From Acidimicrobiia bacterium (GTDB taxonomy: Bacteria > Actinomycetota > Acidimicrobiia > Acidimicrobiales > Aldehydirespiratoraceae): a stretch of DNA of 37,797 nt. The stretch is from the NCBI GenBank assembly GCA_024421095.1, contig JAHQYM010000017.1, forward strand, positions 1 through 37,797, read 5' to 3'. The translations under genes and the position numbers were made by a program. The first letter of the stretch is position 1; every line of letters begins with the position of its first letter. A model generated the notes under the pieces. The model was not told the DNA's origin. It worked only from the letters and a program-made list of their open reading frames with translations, and searched no databases. Positions 1-8,950 of this stretch are shown here, in pieces.

Positions 1-460
1 GCCACCACGAACTTTTCGTGAGCCCAAAGTTCCTGTTCAAACTTGAGCCCCGGAGCGTTGTGTTTGATTGACTGACGAAGTCGAAAACCAACAGAAGACA
101 CCACCGGCACTCTACCGAATGCCGCGCTGGTTACGGATCCAAGACCCTAGTTTGACAGAACTTACCTAACCTTATGTTTCCTATGCGCTTCAAGGATAAG
201 ATCAATCAACGTCAAGCAGACTCTTCGGTTGAGATCATCCCATGGTTCAAACCCTACCGCAACGTTTTGCTGACGGACTACAGAATCTTGGCGAGCCATC
301 GCCCGAAGTCCACCGTTTTAGCGAAGTTGTGGCAAGGGGACGATGAACAGTTATCATCAAGCCGAAACGCTCAAGGGCAACAGGGGCTCAATGATCCGCA
401 CAGTGCAACGAACCGCGTACGTTGAGACACTGTTGTATGCAATTTAGGATGGGATGCTAT
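1..460. other. Left-edge stretch without a convincing gene
   Basis: This 460-bp stretch precedes queC. An 83-codon open frame at 174-425 has no recognisable domain and no ribosome binding site, so I do not call it a gene. A perfect 6-bp inverted repeat with a 3-nt loop lies at 6-20 (arms CACGAA and TTCGTG), but it has no following T tract. The only other signal is a promoter-like pair at 152-178, listed separately. It may be the left flank of the Dpd island, but no tRNA, integrase or attachment site is visible. Confidence 0.5.
152..178 (+). promoter_or_regulatory. Candidate promoter for the queC-queE-queD operon
   Basis: A perfect TTGACA (152-157) is followed by TATGTT (173-178) with a 15-nt spacer, which is shorter than the usual 17. 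It lies about 280 bp upstream of the queC start, so the leader would be long. This is a consensus match only, and other promoters closer to queC are possible. Confidence 0.3.
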
Positions 461-1165
461 ATGAATAAACCTGCAGTCGTTCTGCTCAGTGGCGGTCTTG
501 ACTCTGCAACTACCGTTGCGATTGCCATTCGTGACGGATTTGATGTGCATGCACTGAGTTTCTCTTATGGCCAACGCCATTCCACCGAATTGGAGGCTGC
601 CAAACTGGTGGCTGAACGATGGGATGTGGCAGAGCACAAGATTATCGATGTGGATCTCCGTGCGTTCGGCGGATCAGCATTGACGGACGACATCCCAGTC
701 CCCAAGGATCGGCCTAAGGATGCGATATCTTCGGGTATCCCGACGACTTATGTCCCTGCTCGGAATACGATTTTCCTCTCGTTCGGACTGGCGTACGCAG
801 AGGTCTTGGGTTCAGTTGACATCTTCATTGGTGTCAACGCACTCGACTACTCTGGATACCCAGATTGTCGTCCAGAATATATCACTGCTTACGAAGAAAT
901 GGCGCGACTCGCCACCAAGTCGGCCGTCGAGGGAAGCGACGTTGTCTCGGTTCGCGCTCCGCTAATCGACATGACCAAAGCAGAGATCGTCTCACTGGGG
1001 ATCGGTCTCGGGGTGGACTACTCACTGACAGTCAGTTGTTATGACGCGAATAGCAAGGGGGAGGCATGCGGTCGTTGTGACTCCTGCATCCTCAGGAAAA
1101 GGGGTTTCGAAGAAGCCGGACATTCAGACCCCACGCGGTACTTCAAACCGGTGACAGTAGCGTGA
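461..1165 (+). CDS. queC: 7-cyano-7-deazaguanine (preQ0) synthase QueC
   Basis: QueC converts 7-carboxy-7-deazaguanine, ammonia and ATP to preQ0, the last step of preQ0 synthesis in the cytosol. The 234-residue protein has the ATP-pyrophosphatase loop SGGLDS at residues 10-15. It also has the C-terminal zinc cysteines C193, C203, C206 and C209, as expected for the family. I chose the ATG at 461 because AGGATGGGA (446-454) lies 6 nt upstream; an earlier in-frame ATG at 422 lacks support. The stop overlaps the queE GTG by 4 nt, so translation is probably coupled. With no tRNA queuosine genes beside it and dpd genes immediately downstream, its product most likely feeds DNA modification. Confidence 0.96.
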   Translation: MNKPAVVLLSGGLDSATTVAIAIRDGFDVHALSFSYGQRHSTELEAAKLVAERWDVAEHKIIDVDLRAFGGSALTDDIPVPKDRPKDAISSGIPTTYVPARNTIFLSFGLAYAEVLGSVDIFIGVNALDYSGYPDCRPEYITAYEEMARLATKSAVEGSDVVSVRAPLIDMTKAEIVSLGIGLGVDYSLTVSCYDANSKGEACGRCDSCILRKRGFEEAGHSDPTRYFKPVTVA

Positions 1166-1797
1166 CCTACTCGGTCAAGGAGCTCTTCTTCACGCTCCAG
1201 GGTGAGGGCTTCCATACCGGGACTCCTGCGGTGTTTTGCCGGTTTGCCGGATGCAACCTATGGACTGGCAGGGAGGCTCAGCGAGCGTCGGCAATCTGCC
1301 AGTTCTGCGACACTGATTTTGTAGGCGTTGATGGTCCAGGGGGAGGCAGGTTTTCCTCCGCTGACGCCCTTGCTGCGGCGATAACCAGAACGTGGGAGCC
1401 CAACACCTCAGATGAGCGGTTCGTGGTCTGCACCGGCGGGGAACCGTTGCTGCAACTTGATTGCGACCTCACTGAGGCTTTGCATTCTCACGGTTTCAAA
1501 ATCGCTATCGAAACGAATGGCACGCGTCAACCCCCCGACGGAGTCGACTGGGTGTGTGTGAGCCCGAAGGCGGGTGCTGACTTAGAACTCAGATCCGGAG
1601 ACGAGTTGAAACTTGTGTTTCCCCAGCCAGGCGCTGAGCCAGAACTCTTTGAGGAACTTGACTTCAAGCACTTTTTTCTGCAGCCGATGGACGGACTGTG
1701 CAGGGATGCGAACACGAGACTCGCTGTCGACTACTGCATGAGTCAACCAAAGTGGCGATTGAGCCTTCAGACGCACAAGTTTCTCGGGATTCCGTAG
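1162..1797 (+). CDS. queE: 7-carboxy-7-deazaguanine synthase QueE (radical SAM)
   Basis: QueE is a radical SAM enzyme that contracts 6-carboxy-tetrahydropterin to 7-carboxy-7-deazaguanine. The 211-residue protein shows the atypical cluster motif CX14CX2C (C31, C46, C49), which binds the 4Fe-4S cluster and occurs in one class of QueE. It also has the SAM-binding GGEP motif at residues 92-95. The N-terminal FTLQGEG segment is typical of the family. The GTG start overlaps the queC stop as GTGA. queD begins 2 nt after the stop, so the three genes form one tight operon. Confidence 0.95.
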   Translation: MTYSVKELFFTLQGEGFHTGTPAVFCRFAGCNLWTGREAQRASAICQFCDTDFVGVDGPGGGRFSSADALAAAITRTWEPNTSDERFVVCTGGEPLLQLDCDLTEALHSHGFKIAIETNGTRQPPDGVDWVCVSPKAGADLELRSGDELKLVFPQPGAEPELFEELDFKHFFLQPMDGLCRDANTRLAVDYCMSQPKWRLSLQTHKFLGIP

Positions 1798-1799
1798 CT

Positions 1800-2162
1800 A
1801 TGGAGATTTTCACAGAATTCACCTTTGAGGCAGCACACCGCCTCCCGAACACACCTGAGGGACACAAGTGCTCTCGACTCCATGGCCACTCATACCGAGT
1901 TTCCATCCACGTCGAAGGCCCTGTCGACCAGGATGCTGGCTGGATCATTGACTTTGCGGATATCACATGCGCGTTCAAACCACTCCTCCACCGCCTCGAC
2001 CACTACTACCTCAATGACATTGAAGGACTTGAGAACCCCACCAGCGAGAACTTGGCCTGCTGGATTTGGGAACGGCTTGAAGATCACTTGCGTGGACTGA
2101 GCCAAGTCGTGGTTCGAGAAACATGTACATCGGGCTGCGTATACCGAGGAACCAAGGAGTAA
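1800..2162 (+). CDS. queD: 6-carboxy-5,6,7,8-tetrahydropterin synthase QueD
   Basis: QueD turns dihydroneopterin triphosphate into 6-carboxy-tetrahydropterin, the step before QueE. The 120-residue protein has zinc ligands H13, H28 and H30 (in AAHR and HGHS) and catalytic C24. Their spacing matches E. coli QueD with a constant offset of three. The C-terminal RETCTSG segment carries the substrate-binding glutamate. The ATG at 1800 is 2 nt after the queE stop. Earlier in-frame starts would overlap queE by about 100 nt and add unrelated sequence. No folE for the preceding GTP cyclohydrolase I step is in this window. Confidence 0.94.
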   Translation: MEIFTEFTFEAAHRLPNTPEGHKCSRLHGHSYRVSIHVEGPVDQDAGWIIDFADITCAFKPLLHRLDHYYLNDIEGLENPTSENLACWIWERLEDHLRGLSQVVVRETCTSGCVYRGTKE

Positions 2163-2371
2163 TATCTAAATGCACCTAATCCTGGCAATATTGGAGGTCG
2201 GATGCGGTAACGCGAGCGCGACGAAGTGGTCACGCGACCAATTTCCCAGTTACCATTTGCTCGCCTGCCAATTTCTTCAAGAAACCCAACGCCAGTGATC
2301 TACGTATACACCTTACAATTCGGCCATGACTCGGGCATGGCCTACCTGCACTTGGACGGGGGCCAGAGGAG
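2163..2371 (+). promoter_or_regulatory. Gap between queD and dpdE with promoter-like and palindromic elements
   Basis: This 209-bp gap separates the preQ0 genes from the long dpd operon. It contains a TGGTC-ACGC-GACCA hairpin (2227-2240) and a 13-nt palindrome with arms TTTCTT and AAGAAA (2272-2284). Overlapping palindromes TACGTA and GTATAC follow (2301-2309), then TACAAT (2314-2319), which matches 5 of 6 bases of a -10 box; I see no good -35 box. A short frame starting at GTG 2295 or ATG 2337 ends at TGA 2373-2375, overlapping the dpdE start. Function as a promoter or operator is inference. Confidence 0.3.
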
Positions 2372-5300
2372 GTGAGCGTTGTAGGCCTCCGCGGTTCATT
2401 CGTGGTCGACACCGCACTACCCCTTGGGTTTGCGCGCTGTGAAGCGTCTGATGCCGATAGTGCCGAGATCGCCTACACGGATTTGCCGGAAGTCGCGGTC
2501 AAACGGTGTCGCGTTCCGATCGATCGACTTGCTCCGCAGCATCTGCCGGAAGAAATGCGCGTCTGGCTTCGGAACAAGTTCTTCGGTTGGTCGCCTGGTC
2601 GCGTGAAGAGTGTTCTGGCCTCGGGCGAATACCTGTTGCAGTTCCCAGGCATCGCTCAACCTGTGTCTGTCCCGAGGGACGCGATCACGGTCCGGTGGGA
2701 TCAGCCGGTCACAGACCCAGATATCGCAGTCGCCATAGGTATGACCGACGCTCCCACGTACATGAGGGCTCGGCTCCCGCTAATGCAGAACCTAGTCGCG
2801 CAGCGCGCTGCCTGTCGGGGTTACACGTCAATCTTGTCTGCGGCCGTTCGCCCATATTTGCATCAGGTTGACACCATGACTCGAGTCCTGGAGGACCCAT
2901 TGATGCGGTACGTGCTCGCTGATGAGGTTGGTCTGGGAAAGACCATTGAGGCCGGTCTCATCATCAGGCAACTGTTCCTGGATGATCCCAGTACGCGCGT
3001 GTTGGTCTGCGTTCCCGGATCTCTTCGGGTCCAGTGGATCAAGGAGTTGACTCAGAAGTTGCTCCTCGGCGGGATGATTGAGTCAGGCAATCTCCAGGTC
3101 GTCGAATACGACGACCTGCCTCTCCTGGCTACGTTGCGTCCGAAGATGCTGGTAATCGACGAAGCTCATCGCATGGTAGAGCGAGGGCTACAGGATGCCG
3201 TTGAAATGGCCATCCTGAGGGATGCCGCGCATGAAACGGAGTCGCTACTGCTGCTCACTGCAACACCACTCCGTGGACACGCGAGGACATTCCTCGGATT
3301 GCTTCATCTCATCGACGGCGACGCGTACCCTCTAGAAGACGTATCCGGGTTTGAGCGGCGTCTTGAGATGCGTGAGGAGCAAGCTTCAGCAATAGAACTG
3401 CTAGATCCACAGGTGCCCACAACTGTTCTGCAAGAAGTTGTCAGAGCCATTAGAGAACAGCACGTCGATGATCCACGAGTCGTAAATCTGGTTGCCAAGT
3501 TAGAATCAGAAATCGCCAAATCTGAGGGGCCGACTGAGTCGACATTGGATGCGCTCTCCTCTCATCTCCGGGAAACCTATCGAATCAGCCGCCGAGTGAT
3601 TCGTAACCGCAGAAGCGCCGTAACGGAGACTGGATTTCGAGTAGCTGGCCGTCAATTTGTGGACATTGTGATCGATGATCCAGCGCGGCCAATCACAGAT
3701 GTGTTCCTTGATGAATGGCGGAATGTGCTCCTGAAAGAAGAAGGCCGTTCGAATGCGCAATTCAACGAGGTGCTGGAACGATGCCTCGCGGGTCCTATGG
3801 CGCTGTTCTTGTACCTTGAACGTCGTCGGGCAGCGATCGAGGATGCGACCGCGAACGCTGTTGGGCCCGTGGAGGTCGCTCTTCTCGATCAGACGATGTC
3901 ACACCTGAGAACGACGGGCGTGAATGCCCGATTCGAGGCCATTCTAGATTTAGTCCGGCCCTCGCAAGCGAAGCGTCAGCAGAAGGTGGTTGTGTTTTCG
4001 TGTTTTTCAGATGTCGCTGAGGCGTTAACCACTCTGCTACGCGACAAATTCGGTGCAAGGGCCGTTGCATCTCATCTGGGATCCTCCTCGACAGAGGAAC
4101 AACAGATTTCAGCACAGAGATTTCTTGAAGATCGCGCATGCCGAATTCTGGTGTGTGATTCTTCCTCGGAGGAAGGGCGAAACCTTCAGACAGCAACGAT
4201 GCTAGTCCATCATGACATCCCCCTCTCCGCAAATCGCCTTGAACAGCGAATCGGACGTGTTGACCGGTTCCATGAGGCGTTGTCGGAACGAGTTCCTTCA
4301 CTAGTGCTATGTGAGCCAGGTTCAGTATGGGTAAGCAGCCACTTAGAATTCCTGCGTGACGGTGTCGGGATCTTTGACACTTCGGCTGCGAGTCTTCAAC
4401 GCCCACTCCTCGCGGTTCACGGCCGGCTTCTGGAGGACGCGCTTGCGATCGGCGCGGAGGGGTTGATCCGTGATGCTGACACCTTGCGTGAGGAACTGCA
4501 GGAAGAGAGAGAACAAATCGAACTACTTGAGGAAATCGAGGCGACCTCAGGCACAAGTGTGTTCGACTCGGTTGCCGTGGAGGATCTTGAGGACTTTGAA
4601 GAGACATGGGGTGACACCGCTGCAGCGTTCGGTCGACTCTTCTCCGAAGATGGAGGCATCAGGCTTCCAGTTGCCGACGTACCAGACTGTCCTGGGCTCT
4701 TCTCCATACAGTTCGACCAACAGTTGCGGACGGTACCGCTCATACCTTTGCACTATTTGAAGGAACTTGGCCCGCTACTTCACGGCAAGTTGACCTACAA
4801 CCGAGTCGTGGCGCGACGATCTCCTGGGTCAAGGCTGATGAGGCTCGGCGATCCTTTAGTGGACTGGATCGATCGGTACACCCGTCTCGATGAGAGAGGC
4901 CGGGCGTCTGCCATATGGCGTTATATACCTGGTATCCAACAACCTACGCTCTTCTTCGGCTTCCACTTCCTAATCGAGTTTGATGACCGAGTCCTGTCTG
5001 CGTATCCGTCTTCAATCCGGGAACGACTTCGTCGGCGTGGCGACACCCTATTGCCACCTGGATGGGAGACCGTGTGGACAAACGCACAGCAGGAGGCTCC
5101 CAGAAATATTGTCGAAGATCTGCTGGACCCATGCATCGCGCATCGTGGTAAGAATGATCGACCTCTTAGAGGTCCACGGTGGAATCAAGCCCTCGAGCAC
5201 TTTCCGGACTGGGAACTGCGTGCCCGATCGGCAGGTACCCATGTGCACGAGTGCTTGGAGGCGCGCGACTCCGTGAAAGAACGGGTTTCGGAAGCCTTGG

Positions 5301-5509
5301 ATAGTGCCGACAGATTTGCGCAAGACCGCCGCAAGACTCTGCAATGGCGTGCTGAGCGTATTGAAGGAACGCTCGAGCGCTCTCTGGCCGAAGCAGAACT
5401 GCAGATGGAAGATGAACTCGTTTCGCTGATCCGAACAGGCCTTAAGACACCTCAAGTGTCGATGGTTGCAGCAGTTGCCACAGTTGTCGCAGGATTTCAA
5501 ATTGACTGA
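2372..5509 (+). CDS. dpdE: DpdE, SNF2/RapA-like helicase of the Dpd system
   Basis: This is a 1045-residue superfamily 2 ATPase of the SNF2/RapA type, assigned to DpdE from its helicase type, size and position beside dpdF. Motif I is DEVGLGKT (184-191), the Walker B box is DEAH (263-266) and motif III is TATP (296-299). The second helicase lobe carries the SNF2-type motif VI around residue 625 (RIGRVDRF). A charged, coiled-coil-like stretch lies near residues 700-725. Dpd SNF2-type proteins belong to the restriction side of the system and are thought to move along DNA. The GTG at 2372 overlaps a perfect AGGAGGTGA; the next in-frame start, GTG 2402, is 27 nt beyond it. The start is therefore uncertain, though the N terminus appears to begin close to here. 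Confidence 0.85.
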   Translation: MSVVGLRGSFVVDTALPLGFARCEASDADSAEIAYTDLPEVAVKRCRVPIDRLAPQHLPEEMRVWLRNKFFGWSPGRVKSVLASGEYLLQFPGIAQPVSVPRDAITVRWDQPVTDPDIAVAIGMTDAPTYMRARLPLMQNLVAQRAACRGYTSILSAAVRPYLHQVDTMTRVLEDPLMRYVLADEVGLGKTIEAGLIIRQLFLDDPSTRVLVCVPGSLRVQWIKELTQKLLLGGMIESGNLQVVEYDDLPLLATLRPKMLVIDEAHRMVERGLQDAVEMAILRDAAHETESLLLLTATPLRGHARTFLGLLHLIDGDAYPLEDVSGFERRLEMREEQASAIELLDPQVPTTVLQEVVRAIREQHVDDPRVVNLVAKLESEIAKSEGPTESTLDALSSHLRETYRISRRVIRNRRSAVTETGFRVAGRQFVDIVIDDPARPITDVFLDEWRNVLLKEEGRSNAQFNEVLERCLAGPMALFLYLERRRAAIEDATANAVGPVEVALLDQTMSHLRTTGVNARFEAILDLVRPSQAKRQQKVVVFSCFSDVAEALTTLLRDKFGARAVASHLGSSSTEEQQISAQRFLEDRACRILVCDSSSEEGRNLQTATMLVHHDIPLSANRLEQRIGRVDRFHEALSERVPSLVLCEPGSVWVSSHLEFLRDGVGIFDTSAASLQRPLLAVHGRLLEDALAIGAEGLIRDADTLREELQEEREQIELLEEIEATSGTSVFDSVAVEDLEDFEETWGDTAAAFGRLFSEDGGIRLPVADVPDCPGLFSIQFDQQLRTVPLIPLHYLKELGPLLHGKLTYNRVVARRSPGSRLMRLGDPLVDWIDRYTRLDERGRASAIWRYIPGIQQPTLFFGFHFLIEFDDRVLSAYPSSIRERLRRRGDTLLPPGWETVWTNAQQEAPRNIVEDLLDPCIAHRGKNDRPLRGPRWNQALEHFPDWELRARSAGTHVHECLEARDSVKERVSEALDSADRFAQDRRKTLQWRAERIEGTLERSLAEAELQMEDELVSLIRTGLKTPQVSMVAAVATVVAGFQID

Positions 5510-8069
5510 ATCTCAAGCACCACTGCCTGGCGATATCGAAGCGAGTCGATTTCGCGATTTTATCAAGAGTCCTCAGTCTCCTCCCCCGAAACCATTTCAG
5601 GACTCTCTCTTTGCTCGCGTATACGACGCACTGAATTCGCAAGATGGAACAACAATCGACGTCATGGTGCTGATACGTCAAGTGCTGAGACGAGCATCTG
5701 AGCGTGACGAGAAACAATTTCGGCTTACCGTTGATTTGCCCTACTCCACTGAAGAATGGTCATCCGTTGGGGTAACAGCTGTTCAAGCATCGGATCGAAG
5801 ACTCATGTTGGAGGCGGAGCCATGGAGGCCTACATGGCTCGGCTGCGACGGCTATGCAGTTGACAGATCGTCTCTTGCTGGATCAATTCACGGGCGAAGG
5901 GCTCGATTCGACGACCTCCCAGCCGACGATTTCTTCGAGGTAGCGACTGGTCATAAGTCCTTTCGAACAGCCGGTCAAAGAGCTGCCGTGCGGGCAGCGG
6001 TTTCGATGCCAGGGAGTTCGACCCTAGTTGCAATGCTTCCAACCGGGTCAGGGAAGACCGAGATTGCACTCACGATTGCCTGTCATTCGAGGCGCCAGAC
6101 GACGATCATTGTTGTACCTACGGTCGCTCTCGCGTACGATCTTGAGCGGCGCTTTCGAGATGAGTTCGGTCGGGTCAATAAGCGGGTCACTAAGGGTGAC
6201 CTTGTTTTCGCCTGGACATATGAGACCAGTTCCGAGCAACGCGAACAGATGAAACAACTGTTGGCAACCGGTGGCATACCAATTCTTGTCACATCTCCAG
6301 AATCTCTCACCGGAGCGCTCCTAGACTCGGTTCGCGTAGGCGCAGAAGCTGGTCGTATTCGAGCGCTCGTAATCGACGAAGCTCATCTGGTTACCCAGTG
6401 GGGCCGTGATTTTCGGCCGGAGTTCCGGAATTTAGCAAATCTGCGAAGCGACTTACTATCAAGGTGCGACCGCGGTGGCCATCCGGGCTTTTTGACGATA
6501 CTCCTTTCTGCGACTCTGGGCCCTGTCGAATTGGCTGACTTGCATGACCTCTTTTCGAAACCGGGCCCGCTTTCGCTGGTCGCTGCAAATTCGCTCAGAT
6601 CGGAACCGGAGTACTGGATTGCTAGTGCTGCCAAAGAGAATCTACGACGCGCGAGGGTGCTAGAGGCACTGAAACGATTGCCTCGCCCCCTAATCCTTTA
6701 TGTAACCCGTCCTGCGAGGGCTGACGAGTGGGAGCGCTTCCTCAAGAACGAAGGCTTTGGTCGAGTGGCGGTCGTGACCGGTCACACTGCAGGCGATTTT
6801 CGACGAGATGTCCTTGGTGGTCTTCGTGCGGGATTAGGGTCGAGTTCTCGCTATGACGTAGTCATCGCCACATCCGCATTTGGCCTGGGAATCGACAACG
6901 AGCAGATCCGATCCGTCGTGCATGCATGCCTACCTGAGACACTTGATCGGTGGTACCAGGAAGTCGGACGCTCTGGTCGGGATGGGAACACATCAGCGGC
7001 CGTGCTCCTACCCGGTCCCGAAGACCACGGCGAGGCGGCAAGCCTAGGGACCACCGTTCTCAAACCGGATACGGCCGAGACACGGTGGAAGACACTGTGG
7101 AGTTCGCGTCGTCGAATCGGGGACGAAGAGTATGTCGATTTGCACTTATCGCCACAAGGATCGGAGAAGGGGTCGTACAATCGCCGGTGGAATGCGCAGG
7201 TTCTCAAGGGCTTGGAGGAACTTGATCAGATTGAGCGCGTGCCTCTGGCTCCCTACGAAGCTGCAGACTGCGAGTTGCCCGTGGGCAATATGAAGGAGTC
7301 GCATGAGTGGGAAAAGGTCACGCTACGAGACATGCGGGTGCATGACGATGGGTTCTTCGATCAAGTCTGGGAACCGTGGCGCCAGGAGTTGATCGAGCAC
7401 AGTTCACACGCGTTGGCGAGCATGAGGGAGGTCTTTGCTCAGGATGCTGCCGTGTGTGAACTGCTTGCGACGGCCTATCGACCCAAAGACTCCACGCTGA
7501 AAACCTTTGGGGACAGCGCATTCGGGATGGAGTTGGACCCAGGCTGTGGACGGTGTCCCGCGTGCAGAAGTCAAGGCGTCCATGATGTTGTAGATCCGCC
7601 GCCGCGGGGTAGATATTCGTGGGCCACTGCCTACTCGTGGGACGAGAGGCTGCGACCATTGCTTAATGCCTGTCCTTCATCGGAGTTTCTCGCGCTACTG
7701 CACTCGGAGGACCCACTGGTTGACGGCCGCGATCTAGCCGATCTCCTCCTTCGGGTCGGAGTGAAGACAGTTGCAGGCGTAGAGCCATCCGGTAACCCGT
7801 CGGAGTGGTGGTTTAGAGACTCACAACAAGTGCATCCAACAGATCTCCCACCTCTCCCGGCATTTGTGGTGCCACCTGTAGGCGAGCGACTGGATCAGGC
7901 GTGGCTAACACCGCTTGTTCGTCCCAGAGACGTAAAGGGACATGTCGTTCCCGCAGTCCTCCTCGTACAGACGGGTTCGCTTGTGGGTGTCCAGGGTCTA
8001 CCTGTAGAACGGCACCCATCGCTCAGCGCACATACAGCCCGCATGTACATTGCGGAGAACGCTGGATGA
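5502..8069 (+). CDS. dpdF: DpdF, RecQ-like helicase of the Dpd system
   Basis: This is a RecQ-family DEAH helicase of about 855 residues. Motif I is PTGSGKT (about 180-186), DEAH is at 292-295, a SAT motif follows, and motif VI is QEVGRSGRDG (486-495). A cysteine knuckle CGRCPAC (C682, C685, C688) in the C-terminal half resembles a zinc site. I chose TTG 5502, with AGGA 7 nt upstream, which overlaps dpdE by 8 nt. An upstream in-frame TTG at 5466 would add 12 residues of dpdE overlap and has no clear binding site. Dpd islands pair this helicase with DpdE, and the order here agrees. It probably unwinds or remodels target DNA during restriction; that role is inferred. Confidence 0.85.
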   Translation: MTESQAPLPGDIEASRFRDFIKSPQSPPPKPFQDSLFARVYDALNSQDGTTIDVMVLIRQVLRRASERDEKQFRLTVDLPYSTEEWSSVGVTAVQASDRRLMLEAEPWRPTWLGCDGYAVDRSSLAGSIHGRRARFDDLPADDFFEVATGHKSFRTAGQRAAVRAAVSMPGSSTLVAMLPTGSGKTEIALTIACHSRRQTTIIVVPTVALAYDLERRFRDEFGRVNKRVTKGDLVFAWTYETSSEQREQMKQLLATGGIPILVTSPESLTGALLDSVRVGAEAGRIRALVIDEAHLVTQWGRDFRPEFRNLANLRSDLLSRCDRGGHPGFLTILLSATLGPVELADLHDLFSKPGPLSLVAANSLRSEPEYWIASAAKENLRRARVLEALKRLPRPLILYVTRPARADEWERFLKNEGFGRVAVVTGHTAGDFRRDVLGGLRAGLGSSSRYDVVIATSAFGLGIDNEQIRSVVHACLPETLDRWYQEVGRSGRDGNTSAAVLLPGPEDHGEAASLGTTVLKPDTAETRWKTLWSSRRRIGDEEYVDLHLSPQGSEKGSYNRRWNAQVLKGLEELDQIERVPLAPYEAADCELPVGNMKESHEWEKVTLRDMRVHDDGFFDQVWEPWRQELIEHSSHALASMREVFAQDAAVCELLATAYRPKDSTLKTFGDSAFGMELDPGCGRCPACRSQGVHDVVDPPPRGRYSWATAYSWDERLRPLLNACPSSEFLALLHSEDPLVDGRDLADLLLRVGVKTVAGVEPSGNPSEWWFRDSQQVHPTDLPPLPAFVVPPVGERLDQAWLTPLVRPRDVKGHVVPAVLLVQTGSLVGVQGLPVERHPSLSAHTARMYIAENAG

Positions 8070-8950
8070 ACTACCTGTCTGGAGCAGCCACTCAAGCAAA
8101 CGTGGCGATTCTTTGGGTGGTCACGAGATGGCTGGCACGGGTCAAGGTGTCCACCATTTCTGAACTTTCACAGGCTGTGCGACCGCCCACGATTGCAACG
8201 GGCGCCGACAACGCACTGCGAGCGACACTCCTTGTCGGTCGAGATATTGGAGTATTGGATTCTCCTAGTGATGATGGGCCATGGTCCCTTGGGCCATCGT
8301 GCGATGTCTGCTGCCTGACCCGTCATGACAATTTTCGCACGGTTGTGCGCAATGCTCTGCTTACTCGTGCGGTTTCAGAACTAGCGGCGGGCAACAATCC
8401 GTCCGACGTTGCAGTCGGTCTCGCCTGGCTTCTCAGCCTTGATCCTACAAGGCCTCCGGATTGGTCGTACGACCAACCAGAACAGTTGCTGCGGGCGTCT
8501 GGGCAGATGAAAGAAGTAATCTCGAACCCGGAGCAGTGGAGGGTGCTCCGCCGATGGGCTCTGCAACTAGGTTTCGCGGTTCAGAGCCGAGCCGACAATC
8601 ACAGGCAGCAAAGACTGCTCCCAGATCCCGTTCGCGCGATCATCGAATCACTAGACGGGTTGTCGCAGAATTTGACCGCAAGCGATTTTCTGGAACAACT
8701 CGCAGGACAGCTTCCAGTGATCGATACCGGAGCGCTTCATTTGTATCTTGAAGATCTTGGTGTCAAATTCACTGCAAGAGCAGAAGCAACGATCGGGCCT
8801 GCTACTGGATTCGCCTTAGAGCGGTTACACCGTCGAGGTGTGCTCACACTCCAGACGACTGATGACGCTCTAAATCGTGTGAGTTATCGATGGGCAGGAC
8901 AGACCTCAGTCTTTGACAGGGTCGAGATTGAAAGCCTGACCGATGAGTGA
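8066..8950 (+). CDS. dpdG: DpdG-like protein of unknown function
   Basis: This is a 294-residue protein with no motif I recognise. The assignment to DpdG rests on its place between the RecQ-like helicase and the large ATPase, the usual Dpd gene order. The first 80 residues look helical and could form a winged helix, followed by mixed helix and loop; this is a guess from residue pattern. The ATG overlaps the dpdF stop as ATGA and has GGAG 8 nt upstream, so the start is secure. It overlaps dpdH by 8 nt. No catalytic residues can be named. Confidence 0.65.
   Translation: MNYLSGAATQANVAILWVVTRWLARVKVSTISELSQAVRPPTIATGADNALRATLLVGRDIGVLDSPSDDGPWSLGPSCDVCCLTRHDNFRTVVRNALLTRAVSELAAGNNPSDVAVGLAWLLSLDPTRPPDWSYDQPEQLLRASGQMKEVISNPEQWRVLRRWALQLGFAVQSRADNHRQQRLLPDPVRAIIESLDGLSQNLTASDFLEQLAGQLPVIDTGALHLYLEDLGVKFTARAEATIGPATGFALERLHRRGVLTLQTTDDALNRVSYRWAGQTSVFDRVEIESLTDE

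Noticed and set aside
6-20. Terminator at the left edge
   Set aside because: The hairpin is perfect but only 6 bp and lacks a T tract on either strand.
174-425. 83-codon plus-strand open frame before queC
   Set aside because: No ribosome binding site, no recognisable domain and irregular composition; it overlaps a better promoter-like signal.
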